From positions 4,661,616 through 4,725,615 of the forward strand of contig NC_135015.1 of the NCBI RefSeq assembly GCF_051020955.1: a DNA stretch of 64,000 nt. Direction: 5' to 3'. Source of the stretch: Megalopta genalis. Its lineage: Eukaryota > Arthropoda > Insecta > Hymenoptera > Halictidae. Below the pieces are notes generated by a model. That model ran no database searches, was not told where the DNA came from, and saw only the letters and a program-made list of their open reading frames with translations. Both the position numbers and the translations under genes were made by a program. Positions 47,206 through 58,061 of the stretch are shown here, one piece after another (position 1 is the stretch's first letter; the number at the start of each line of letters is the position of its first letter).

Positions 47206-47420
47206 TAGTATATTCTCCCTAATTTTCCTTCAGTTTGTAATAAAAAATGAACAATTTGGGAAGAGGAGATACGATTATTCAAGCCTCACGGCTCATTTTT
47301 ATAGTTGCCTATTGTCAACAATTATAGAAACGAAATTCAGGGCTTGAATAATTGTATTTTCTCTTTCTAAATTGTCCATTTTTGTTTATGAGCTGAAGGA
47401 AAATTGGGGAGAATTTACTG
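47206..47420. mobile_element. Palindromic TA MITE (CAGTAAATTCTC family), diverged copy
   Basis: This 215-bp element has the right end GGGGAGAATTTACTG followed by TA, and the left end decayed to AGTATATTCTCCCTAATTTTCC with TA before it. The arms contain GGGAAGAGGAGATACGATTATT as in the 24-kb copies. It has more mismatches than the tandem pair and is therefore older. Confidence 0.85.
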
Positions 47421-47422
47421 TA

Positions 47423-48338
47423 CAATTTTGTGCTACGAAAATGCAGATAGTACTAAATATTCCGAGAATGCAGAAGAATGTGTACTAAGAAAAAGAAGAA
47501 GTAGCTAAAAGAAGCATTCGAAAATTAGTAATTAATTTGAATGGGAAAGATTATTTTGACGTGGTCTTGCCAGATCAGAGATGCGTGTAAGTATTTAGAA
47601 ATGAATTGGAGTAATTTGAGGAATGCGCAAATTTAATTGGGAAATAACGAGTGTACGATGGGATTTCTTTTTACCGATGGCTGCTTGGAATATGGAGACA
47701 CTGGCCTCGGTTTTGTCGAGCGTTCAGTCGGCTCTAATATCCAGTCGAACGCGATCCGTTGGAATGTGTGCCGTAAATACGATCATAAAGAATTCAGTCG
47801 ATCCATTCGATGTGTGTTCGTTGCACAAAGACCTTCGCGAAGCGAGACACAATTTATGAAGGAGCGCGAGTGCGTCACACGACCGAGCGAAACTATTTCT
47901 GAACGCGATTTTCAATTTCAGTTAATGCGTTCATTAATGTAGCACGCCAATTTCATTCACTAATCTCGCCCGCAATCGCCGATTCTCTTTTACATCGGAC
48001 AAGGTAGTAATCAATTTTATCTGCTAAATGAAAAATTCAGTACAGTTTTAAGTGAGATTCGACCATTCATGAAAATGTCCATTCAGTATGATCAACTTAT
48101 GGCGGACGCTTTTAACGATTATCTCGTAAGCGTAGGTAGATCCTCTTAAATCTCTATGAATCAATTTTTGCTGTCGAAAAGTAGTTCAGCTCCGAATTTT
48201 CCACAAGTAGTCGATATTTAAACTGTTTTAATTCTGTAAAAAAATGAACGTTGTAATAAACGTTTTAGAACCACTGTAAATAGCTAATCATTTAATTAGG
48301 CTACCAGAAAATCCGGATTTCGATGAAACATTTATAAT
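47423..48338. other. No gene recognised
   Basis: Short overlapping + strand ORFs at 47620-47940 (78 and 101 codons) have no motifs. The rest is AT-rich. Confidence 0.35.
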
Positions 48339-48599
48339 CAGAGTTGGAGGAAAAGTGATTTCATTAATGATTAACGATTATAACTCGTTAGTTATTATAA
48401 CTAATTTTATAATAATTAACTAACAAGTTAATATAACTAATTTATAAGAATCTATAATAACTAACGAGTTAGTATAACTAATTTATAAGAATTTGTAATG
48501 ACTAACGAGTTAGTAACTAAATTATATTATAAATTAGTTATAATAACTAACGAGTTATAATCGTTAATCATTAATCAGATCACTTTTTACCCATCTCTG
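48339..48599. mobile_element. hAT-like palindromic MITE
   Basis: It is 261 bp with ends CAGAGTTGG and, from the right, CAGAGATGG, the usual style of hAT termini. Long inverted arms contain AAAAGTGAT, ATTAATGATTAACGATTAT and AACTCGTTAGTTATTATAAC. Internal ACTAACGAGTTAGTATAAC units are repeated. The flanking 8 bases (TTTATAAT and TTTACATC) match at 5 of 8 positions, so the 8-bp target duplication is decayed at best. Confidence 0.75.
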
Positions 48600-49489
48600 T
48601 TTACATCACTGTGCCAAGATAAACCCACCATCCCAGAGGTATAAGTGAATATTTTTATTCTCCGATTGAGAGAAAACAGAAATTTAATCGAGTCTAGATA
48701 GACTCGTACGCTTTCGACACGCGAACTGCATCGTTCTTTTTTTTTGTGTGTGTCCCGGGTGCATTGTACTCGACGGTCACCGACGAATGCAGCAAGAATG
48801 AACACGGTGTGCGTGACCCTAGCAGGTGGCTACTACGATACGCCGACCGTGATAAATATGTGTGAACGGCGGTCGTACGTTTACAGCAGGTGTATCTGTG
48901 AATGGGTGTCGCAGGTACGTAGTCACTAGAAAGATCTCCGCCATTGACAAGCCTCGTTCTTCCATTATACCGAGATCCTAATCTTCTTCCTTCGCTTACG
49001 CTCTCATGTCGATCGTACTATTTCCTAAAAACAAATCGATCAATTTTTACCATCGTTTTCTGTTTGAAGTTACAACACTTTGTATTCTTCTAAAACTGTC
49101 GTTACTCCGTTAGACAAAAAACAGTCACATAGATTCCATTTTTTCTATATCACAATTATACTGAAGATTACACAGTTTTTATAGCATTATCAATTAACAC
49201 CTCATACAGACATGAAGAGACTGATTTACACAAAATCATATCTTTAGGTATATTGTCATTATGTTTGGCAGTTTTTAGTATCTTTGTTTGCACCTCGTCC
49301 ACATACTGTAATTATTAAGCAAATATAAATTCTGTCAAGAAAGGATGATCGTTCTTTAGATTTATAGTTTCAGAATGAAAGTGTTAAATACAAAAGCTTT
49401 AGAAAAGCATTTATATATTTTGACTGATTACGCAGGGATTAAAATTATTTCAGAATAAATTAAAACAGTACCTCAATACGGGATATTAG
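48600..49489. other. No gene called; weak exon candidate at 48791-48913
   Basis: After a T-rich tract (48736-48745) and GAATGCAG|, a + strand frame of 41 codons reads to CGCAG|GTACGTAG. It includes V-C-V-T-L-A-G-G-Y-Y-D-T and C-I-C-E-W-V-S-Q. The splice-like bounds and five cysteines make it noteworthy, but there is no recognised family or partner exon. Confidence 0.3.
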
Positions 49490-49491
49490 TA

Positions 49492-49727
49492 TTAGGTCTA
49501 CCGGGGAAAGTTCTGTCCGTTTGAGAAATGAAAGGAAATAATAGATTTTTCATAAATTTAGTAATATTTATTGTACAATATAATTTCCGTCGTTACTTAT
49601 GACCTCTTGTCAGCGTGATGGCAATTTGTGAGCAACATTTTTCAAAAATATATGTCTCAAATGAATATGTGCATATCTATTGAAATTTGCAATGACATTA
49701 TCAGACAGAACTTTCCGGTAGACCTAA
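49492..49727 (-). mobile_element. Second mariner family, 236-bp deletion derivative
   Basis: The inverted termini are TTAGGTCTACCGG(G)GAAAGT with TA outside both ends. The minus strand of about 49581-49640 translates as L-P-S-R, a TGA, then Q-E-V-I-S-N-D-G-N-Y, matching the conserved C-terminus L-P-x-R-W-x-x-V of mariner transposases with Trp changed to stop. Everything upstream in the gene is deleted. Confidence 0.85.
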
Positions 49728-49800
49728 TATTACATTTTAATTAACATTTATTTATAGTTTAAGTTTTTTATTAAAATAAAATAAAATATAAATATTATAA

Positions 49801-49806
<6 letters not shown>

Positions 49807-49849
<43 letters not shown>
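49807..49849. repeat. (AT)n microsatellite
   Basis: This is an AT dinucleotide run inside a wider AT-only region (about 49740-49930). Confidence 0.9.
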
Positions 49850-49853
<4 letters not shown>

Positions 49854-49929
49854 TAATAATATATTATAAATAAATAGATAAATTAATAATATAAATATTA
49901 TTTATATTTTAATTTAATTTACATTTTAA

Positions 49930-51424
49930 GTTTCGCCGAGGTAACTTTAAAGAAGAATTATCAATAATCCAGAGATATTAGTCTAACATTTTCAAATAAA
50001 TGTAGGCAACGCACGCCGCCATCTTCTCCCCACTCATCTAATCTCGCCGCTTCATCTCGCTCGGAATATCACTTTCCTACACTCTACCAACATTTTGCTA
50101 AATTCGACTACATCTCGCCACTCACCGGCACGTTCTAACTCTCTCAGATTTAATTCTTCGGCTTCACGCAACCGTATCTCCATATTCCTCTCGACTCTGT
50201 GGCAACGGAGTTCAGAGGCTAATGCTCTAGCAATAGAAGGATGCCAACTAAACCCTGAGAAAGTTTCCGCGATTACCGTCGCGTGAACACGGGTCTGGCT
50301 TCGCTAACGGGTGTAATCGCGCGTCATCGTTTCATTAAAGCGGTGAAAAGCGGCAGAAAGTCCGACACGGGAGAAGAAACTCTCTACGATTATGGGAAAA
50401 AGATTCGCTGCGGTTGATACTCTCGATCCTCCGAAAAATGGGTTAGCAGATCCCCGCATCCTGTTTGCACGATGCACCACCGTGGCGATGAGCTGGCTCG
50501 CTTTATCGGTTTCTGTTTCTAGAATGCTTGATTCCTCGGGACACCTCCCGACCGTAAGTCTGCGGTCTTTGAATACTGTTACTCGCGTGATTCACGTCGC
50601 GCATAATGCGGTTGTCTTTACTACCAACAGGGACTACCGTTTGTCGGCGAACTTTTCAGTCATAATTACCAGCCTGCTAAATAGTCTCTTCTTTGACTGC
50701 GTTCATATAATGACACTCGCTTCGAAAGATGCCAGAGATTTGCTCAATGATTGACTATGCATAGTGACAAGGAATAGCTTGATTTTACACATTTATGGTA
50801 AAAATGAGTTCGTCAACTCTCATCCGTCCCCCATTTCGACAGCATAATCGGTCCTTTGACATCAAATTGACGCAATGGTAAAGAATGAATAAAATGGAAC
50901 AATAAATAATTAATTTCGTAAATTCTTTCTTTAAGAATGAAAATCTAATACGAGGTGAGGCAAGTTATAACGGAAATCGTTCACGTTGTTTAGAAACTAA
51001 TAAAACGATCTATACGACAGATTGTCTTCAGTATCCGTGAAAGCTATGTCAAATTGACACGGAGGACAGATGACGGTTAAATATAGAATGAGTAGAAACA
51101 TAAAATTCTTGAGATGGAGAATGAATTTCCATTAGACTGTGCTCATTTTGAAATTCTTCCAGAAAGACTGCAGATTTTATATGTTGATGATAAATTCGAG
51201 CATGTATCATATAAAAAGAAGACACTTCAGAAAAATATAACAGCAACATTTCTAGTTCCAATCTCTTGAAATTCCAAAGTCGAGGATTATGCTTTCTATT
51301 CGACCCATTTTTCCTGAAATTTCGTCAGAGAATTTTATTCCTGCGCAAATCGAGTAATAAACAATTTACCTTCAACGCACAAAACGCTAGAAGATTTTTT
51401 GGAGCACAGAAACTGCTTGTATTT
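49930..51424. other. No gene recognised
   Basis: The GC-richer stretch 50000-50760 includes a 120-codon + strand ORF (50392-50754) without motifs and a GCCGCCATCTTCTCCCC patch at about 50017. It could be an unrecognised promoter or exon, but nothing decides this. Confidence 0.3.
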
Positions 51425-51540
51425 GTTATCTCAGGTTACTGATATTTTTCTCAGTACAAATAATTTCGTATAAACATTAAAAAATCACCACTTTTCATTA
51501 CGATAAAGTGACTTATGCCACTTTCAAAATAGACGGCTCA
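51425..51540 (-). mobile_element. Fragment of the TGAGCCG-ended transposon
   Basis: The minus strand begins exactly at the terminus TGAGCCGTCTATTTTGAAAG and continues TGGCATAAGTCACTTT. It then follows the sequence found at about 21011-21130 in the 20-kb element (ATTTTTTAATGTTT, GAGAAAAATATCAGTA). The other end and interior are absent. This copy shows that the internal terminus-like sequence at 21011 is itself a true element end that has mutated. Confidence 0.8.
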
Positions 51541-52269
51541 GTTGTGTCTCGATTTTGATTTCATATTACTAAAACAAATCAAAACAAAACAAGTAGAATA
51601 ATACGTGTACACGATAAAGAAGATGTAGTAAAAATCTGAAAGAATAATTTTGATAAATATAAAGTAAAGTAAATGTTATCGCATTCCAAACATAAAACAG
51701 GATCGAAGACCGGATATCAGATTGAAGTAGCATGAATATCGGCTTGCTCGTGGCGTACATAGTTGTATGGTGCTGCGGAATTCACCGGGGCTATAGAGTT
51801 GTAAGATATAGCGAATAGAGACCGGCAGAATTTCTCTGCATAATAAACACGTAAAAAGACGCAGTATGTCGTCCGAATCATTATGAACGGTACTATACCC
51901 GCAAAAGAAGCACGGCGACAGTAGTGTACGCCCGGTACGTGGCTGTCTACTACCGAGAAACTAGCTAACAGCCGCACACAGGTGTAAAGTAGGTGGCTCT
52001 GGATACTGTTACCCACGCACACGTATCGTCTTGTAACGTGACGGGGATCTGCCACCATAGGGGCAGGCGTGTGCAACAAAAATGTTAATCAGAGGCTGAG
52101 AAACGGGAACTACCGGAAAGGTTCCGCGATGCAGACGATAAGGCTTGCACGTGCATTTTTCGTACGAATTTCTCCAACCTGATAATCTTACAGCGGAAGA
52201 CTGAGCTTGCCTTCCCCTGCGTAACTTGATCAAAAGGATGTGCTTCCAGAGGAAACGCAGAATTGTCGA
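51541..52269. other. No gene recognised
   Basis: Moderate-GC sequence at 51720-52270 has minus-strand ORFs of 120, 87 and 67 codons that overlap in different frames and show no motif. Confidence 0.3.
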
Positions 52270-52760
52270 CAATGCGATGTCTTTTCAAGAATCGTCTTGG
52301 TCATCTTTGGCTATCAATTCGAGGAGCGACTTCTGGCCATCTTTGATTACTCGATTAGATTCACTTCGATTGTTTTTTTTTGTTGTACTTCCTCGCAACC
52401 TCTTTGATCATTTCTTGCTAATTAATCGAAAGATTCCTGACCATCACTAACCACTACTTCAGAATCTTCTTGACCGTCTTTGGCTACGCAATTAGAAGAT
52501 TCTTGGTCATGTTCGACTACTTCTTCAGAATCTTCTTGATCGTTTCTAGCTATTTTTAGCTACTCAATTAGAAAATTCTTGGTCACGTTTGGCTACTTCT
52601 TCGGAGTCTTCACGATTGTTTTTGGCTTTTTCTCAATAAATTCTTGATCACCTTTGCTTGCCTACTTCGAGTACATTCGATCATGTCCGACTAGTTTCGG
52701 TAAACTCTTTGTTCGTTCCTCAAACTTCCTACATTCGAAGAGTCCCTTCTTTGAAGAGCG
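52270..52760. repeat. Degenerate tandem array (TTCTTGATCGTTTTTGGCTAC-like)
   Basis: At least four diverged units of about 65-75 bp combine CTTCAGAATCTTCTTGA, CGT.TTTGGCTAC and CAATTAGAAGATTCTTGGTC. The clearest starts are near 52457, 52522 and 52596, with fainter ones on both sides. The array is non-coding, with stops in all frames. Confidence 0.65.
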
Positions 52761-54673
52761 TTTTTGACAACTTTTGATCATGATTACCAAATAAATGTTC
52801 CTCGTAACTACCAAATAACACCCTTCCAGGTCTTCTAGACTCTCTCGACGTCTCGCAGTAGTATCTAGAGGTTAGTATTTCAACTTGACAGGCTTCAGTG
52901 TTCTTGAAGTGCCACGCAAAACAGCCTTACAGATTAGGAGTGATCATCGGTAACCATAAGAAGACTTTTATGTGTACACCACCAATTTGCCGTGGAAGAA
53001 GTGAGAGTGCTGCCGGCATCGGCAGCCGATACGCGTAACTGTCCTCTAAAAAAATTGAGACAGTGTTCAGGGTGTTATTTGATCGTCGCAGAAGGCAGCC
53101 GGAACAGATAAGAACGCGTAGAAGTAGGCTAATGGGTTCGATGAAACATTGCGCAGAACGATGGAAAATAAAGGATCGAGGAACCGGTTAGGGAAGATAA
53201 ATGATCATGCATGCGGATAAAACGATCGCGAACATGCAAAGAACAAAGTGAGGAAGGCAGGTGAACACAATCATGTACGCGATGTCGACGATTGGTCTAT
53301 GAAGTTCGTTCGGAATTGAACGCCATGAAATAGGACAAATAAAATCAGCTCCGATGAGTACACACTTTATTCGAGTCTGCCTCGCTTTTCTGATGAGAGC
53401 CTATTGCGGCAATCATTGCATTACGCCTGCTAAACGTATTATGATCGATTCAGGAACCAATCAGCTCATATAAATCCGTTCATTACACGGTTAATTCTGA
53501 ACTGATTGTATTGCAGCTTATAATGAAACTAATCCGCTCGTAAAAAACAAACGCGTGCGTGGCTCGCGATCTTTTAAATTAATGTTTCCCGGGAGACAGG
53601 ATTCTCGTGGAATCATACAATTAGATTTTCAACATTTATTTTGATATAAATTTTCTGTTTTTTCCATCGAGGCAAAGTTTACGACACTTTCGTCGAACCA
53701 ATTTTCATTTATCTGAAACAAATGACGATTCCTTTTCAACACAGATGTCCCGCCGTTGTCTGTTTCTGATTTGTAGAAAGTTTGGAATATTTTTCTATTG
53801 AACGATACTCTCATTGTTAAGAAAACTGCCTTGAAACTCATTGATGCAGGTTTAAATCATGAGAGGTGTTACGCAGAGTTTCAGTCGATATTGCAACTGC
53901 GATTGATATTACGTAATATCGATGGCAATCCGATATTTGACGTAGCATCGAGATGCTGGTTAATTAGACATCGTTCCTCTCCGTCGCCTACTTTCACGCA
54001 ATAGTATCTTTTTATAGTCAAGTATCTCGAATCGATGCAATATTCAGAACAGCTCAGCCCACGCGACGACTATGATTCCGTCGTGAGAACAACTTCTGCG
54101 CTCGGGAAAGAATGTCATGGACGAGACGTACGTACTACTCGCAGATATCTGTTTACCTATTGCTGTTGCGCAATGCTTTCAGTTATTACTTATTCTCGTG
54201 TCTCTGCGTTGGTCCCTGTATTTTCCTTCAATTAAAACGCGAAACAATTATCCACACGAACGATGGAAACACATCTACTGCCACCAGAAATTACACAAGA
54301 AACTTAATGCTTTAAGGGCCCAGGTCGCCGCACACTATGACGACCCACACATAGAAGAAAACCATATACGTACATTAGTTTTAGAGGTTTACATCGACCA
54401 AAACTGACGCTTTAATATCGAAGTGTGCAGTTCACAAGTGGAAAATTTAGATTCCAAAAAGACTAAACGACTGGGCTTCGGTTGTAGAAATATCCGTTTT
54501 GCAGTTATTGCGGAGATATTTGCAATATTCGGCCAGAGTGGTGTCAATGTCACGAGCAAGATGGCCGCCGCTAACAATTTTTCGTAAATATCGAGAGATA
54601 TAGAGCTCGAATGCCTTCTTTTTGTTTTTTCTTGGCATTGTTTTTATAAACAACCTATGCAACTTCTTGCATC
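52761..54673. other. No gene recognised
   Basis: Short ORFs include a 96-codon + strand frame (54117-54407) and a minus-strand 70-codon frame (53629-53841). Neither has a recognised motif nor clear splice bounds. Confidence 0.35.
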
Positions 54674-54916
54674 GGTATTTTTCGCATTGTATATATTTGT
54701 TACTCATTCAACAATATTCAGAAATTTTAACAATGAAAAATATCCGAAATTGATGGTATTTTTCATATTGCATATATTTGTTACTGTTTCAACAATATTT
54801 AGAAATTTTTACAATGAAAAACATCCAAACTTGATGGTATTTTTCATATTGAATATATTTGTTACTCTTTCAACAATATTTACAAATTTTTACGTTGAAA
54901 AATATCCAGAATTGGT
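54674..54916 (+). repeat. 81-bp tandem repeat, three units, frame-preserving
   Basis: Units start at 54674, 54755 and 54836 with exact 81-bp spacing (27 codons) and each begins GGTATTTTTC. A + strand ORF of 101 codons (54657-54962) runs through all three and gives a 27-residue repeat with V-F-F-x-L-x-I-F-V-T and S-T-I-F-x-N-F. The units differ by several substitutions but no indels. Coding is not established, because composition is AT-rich and no splice or start context supports it. Confidence 0.85.
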
Positions 54917-56193
54917 GATAGTACACAGCCTTCGTGAGTGTCGGAGAAAGATGTTCTTATAATTGCCATGATTCATCAATCATCATGAATTATCATCGTT
55001 TTCTTCTTTCAGACAAATAGAACAGCCGGAATCATGGCAATTATATATATCGTAGAAATGCTACCATAACTCCAAACTACCAAAACTCCAAAATGCTACC
55101 ATACTTTTAATTATCTATTTGTCTACTTCCCTCGTCGCACTTCGAGGCTAGCTATATATATCATTGGATGGTTATTAGTTTCTTCCTAGCTTCGAGAGTG
55201 CTTTTCCATTGTCCCGGAGATACAAGGTATGTTATTCTGTCTATTCACGGGAATAGTCTTTTGCGCTCTCTGTTGGCGTCGCTACGGCGATATTTATATG
55301 CTCCATAACTCCACGGCGTCACCACAGTGACACGCGTAATTTGCATGACAAGCTAACATGCGCAACCCCATATGCACACCTTCTTTTGGAGAGTTTCAAA
55401 AAGAAAAATCCAAGTTCCATTTACATCAGAATAAAGTGGAGGAATCACTTGACGCTGGCTTTAAATATAATATGTAGTAGGTACGTTTCGGGAAAAGTTG
55501 CTGCTTTTATTGCCATTTCACATTTTGTGTTGGAACAAAAGGAAAGGATGCAAATAATAATAATAATGACTTACTTACTGTTTTCCTTAGGGATTACGGG
55601 TGGTCCTGTATCCTTACAGCTTCTTCCTTAAATTATCTCTATACGATTTAACTGTAACTTCATTCTGTTACGACTATTCATTACTACTATGCATCCTATT
55701 TTTCTAAATATCATAAAATCAAATTAGCTACTTATAAATATAAAAATGCAAATACTGCTGATGTCTTTCGATTCGACGTTTTTAACTGTTATAATTAAAA
55801 TAAGAGAACCAGAAATATTCGATTAGATCATGTTCTGTGAGCCTGTCTTTTACCCCAATATATTCATGAATGAAACCATGATTACGTGTAACGTAAGAAC
55901 AATTATAGTAGAGTAGAACTTTTGTTATCCGAATCGATTCGTTCGAATCCACAGGTCGGCTTAGTCATACTAACGCGTTCTTTGATGATGGTGTTAGAAA
56001 AGGATGGGAATCGAATCGTCCAAATGTCAGTATATCTCGTTTTCGAAGTTCGAAATGGCCAGATGGAAACAGCAGGTGTGCCTCTGTCATTCGAACTGCC
56101 TTGTTCTCCGAACTACTCGTCCAAACTAGGTTCTACCATATTCCTAAACAGTCCCATTTGGTGATAAAGTTACCTAGATTAGTGGAGCCGGTT
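54917..56193. other. No gene recognised
   Basis: It contains an inverted pair ATAATTGCCATGATTC (54958-54973) and GAATCATGGCAATTAT (about 55031-55046), which could form a 16-bp stem. Short ORFs without motifs lie at 55341-55631 and 55922-56164. Confidence 0.4.
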
Positions 56194-56194
56194 A

Positions 56195-56411
56195 CTGTGG
56201 GATGACCAACTGTTGTGTTTTTGGTTTGCTTCCAGGCATAATTAACTTTACATTTATTGGATAAGACACAAGAACAAAATAAAAGAGTACAATTTTTACT
56301 CAAAAATAAATCGAATAAAAAAATAAAAAATCTAATTTGTCTTATTCGACAAATGCAAAGTTAATTATGTCAGAAAATAAATTAAAGCCACAACTATTGG
56401 TTATCCCACAG
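56195..56411. mobile_element. Palindromic MITE, CTGTGGGATGACCAA end
   Basis: This element of about 217 bp has the left end CTGTGGGATGACCAACTGTTGTG and the right end, read inward, CTGTGGGATAACCAATAGTTGTG. TA precedes the left end and CA follows the right. The arms include CATAATTAACTTT and GCATTTGTCGAATAAGACA, and the centre is A-rich. Confidence 0.8.
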
Positions 56412-56476
56412 CAATCAGTGCTACCATACTACAAGAATACGACCAAATGATACGACATGTTAATAACTTTTTTAAC

Positions 56477-56892
56477 TATTTGAGTCCCAAACAGCGCGAT
56501 AGCGTTGTTCAGGTTTTGTGTCGAAAAGTCCCAGGACATTTGAACGCTATGAACGATTGACGGTGCACTCACAGACTGTCGAAGTAGCATGCTCAATTTT
56601 ACTGACGTAAGGTAAATTCTCCCTAATTGACGCTCTGATTGGGCACAAATTGCGGCTCGTTTTTCTTAGTTATTGACGATCGGTAACTATATCGCTTTTA
56701 AAAATATAAATCGCTTTTTCAAATGTACGTAATACAACACATTTTGTATTTCATTGTTATCTTCTCAATAATTTTTATTGAACAAAACTTGGAATACTTA
56801 TAAACTATTAGTTCGCATATTAAGACAAGCGCTATCGCGTTGTTCGGAATTTTTCTATCGTGTTTTTTCAATGACTCTCGGGACTCAAATGG
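56477..56892. mobile_element. TTAA-flanked MITE, TTTGAGTCCC family, copy 2 with insertion
   Basis: This is 416 bp with TTAA at 56473-56476 and 56893-56896. The ends are CTATTTGAGTCCCA and, from the right, CCATTTGAGTCCCG. It is 96 bp longer than copy 1 because of an internal insertion near 56608-56705 derived from the CAGTAAATTCTC MITE family. Confidence 0.88.
56608..56705. mobile_element. Half of a CAGTAAATTCTC MITE nested in the TTAA element
   Basis: GGTAAATTCTCCCTAATTG starts near 56611, followed by GCGGCTCGTTTTT and TTATTGACGATCGGTAAC, the left arm and loop of the 215-bp family. The matching right arm is absent. Its length equals the size difference between the two host-element copies. 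Confidence 0.75.
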
Positions 56893-56896
56893 TTAA

Positions 56897-57947
56897 TACA
56901 ACAATTCAATAATTAATTCCATTGCTGCTTCTCCTTTCAGCGTTTCTCTAATTTCGTCCCAGCCTCGATATCGGTTCTCTGATCTCAGCGGTCCTCTCGG
57001 ATGGTTTCTTCAAGAAAGTGCATAGGCGTGAAGTCCGAGAGGTTTCCGAGGTCGCAGACGCAGTGTCGCGGTGTCGTAACGTAGTGGCTGATGGAGAAAT
57101 CCCGGCGGCTTATAATAATGTATCGCGTTCCGTTAAGGTCGGGCCTGTTCACACTGGCGAACGAGGCTCGCGTGGACTATAACTTTTAGAAGGAAGATGG
57201 CACGCCGAGTGAGAGCCAGGAAAAGGCCGTTGCACCCGCCAGCTCGAAGACTTTCCTGACGGTGCATAGCGGTACCTTAACGTTCCCCATCTCTCTCTCT
57301 CTCTTTCTCTCTCATTCTCTCCCGCTTTCTCTCTTCTTCTTGTTCAGCTACCCGCGTCTTTCTTTATCCCTCTTTCTCTTCAACATCGCAACGTACGCGT
57401 CGGCACGCGCGTGTGTGCGCGCAGACGACAGGGTGGTGTACTTGTTTCCAAAGCGTAATGGCGTGTTACGTTGCGGCGCATTGTGCCGCATCGGGAATCG
57501 ACAATGACACATCAATTTGGCCTGGCAAGAGAATGCGACGCCGCGGATAGCAGGTTTCCCTGCCGAGCGCTCGCCAATGGAATCGTGTTGCTCCTCGCGA
57601 GCGGACTTGTTAGAGAATGCGAGAAAAGCCGGCGAAACTCATTGACGAATCTCCTTAGCGTCGCTAAAATTCAAAGCTTGGTACAATTTAATACGATTTT
57701 GTGTTCGCTTTTGAACCTATAAAGTCTGGTTCCGTCTTCTAAAATCATTTTTCTAATGCCATTTTACGAGATTAACTCGTCGATGTAATGACATCCCTAC
57801 AGCATATAAACTGAACCGTAACTATACTTACTTCACGAAGTATGTGATCTTGGACTTTTTTTACAATGACCGGCTATTATATGTTAAATATATCACTAAT
57901 AACGTCAACACTGCAAATGTGTCCATGGACATGATTTTTCGTTTTGG
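56897..57947. other. No gene called; GC-rich and pyrimidine-rich stretch
   Basis: At 56940-57250 a GC-rich block follows an acceptor-like TTCTCCTTTCAG, but all frames close within about 90 bp or less, so it would be non-coding if it is an exon. A (TC)-rich tract lies at about 57290-57380. ORFs of 81 and 83 codons at 57262-57722 have no motif. Confidence 0.3.
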
Positions 57948-58061
57948 TAAGAATTTTAGGAATCCTTTTACTTTCAAAACTTTATATAATTCACATGTAC
58001 TATGCCATTTGGAACACGCGAGCGTTATATGGTCTCCTCAACAAAGCAGATATATTCAGCT
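57948..58061 (+). pseudogene. Non-LTR retrotransposon reverse transcriptase fragment
   Basis: About 38 codons (F-R-N-P-F-T-F-K-T-L-Y, then C-H-L-E-H-A-S-V-I-W-S-P-Q) match the conserved segment after the catalytic palm of insect LINE reverse transcriptases (L-x-x-L-E-Y-A-S-x-I-W-S-P). No other part of the enzyme lies nearby. A nearly identical 114-bp piece (one difference seen) is inside the piggyBac derivative on the opposite strand at 59497-59610. Confidence 0.8.
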
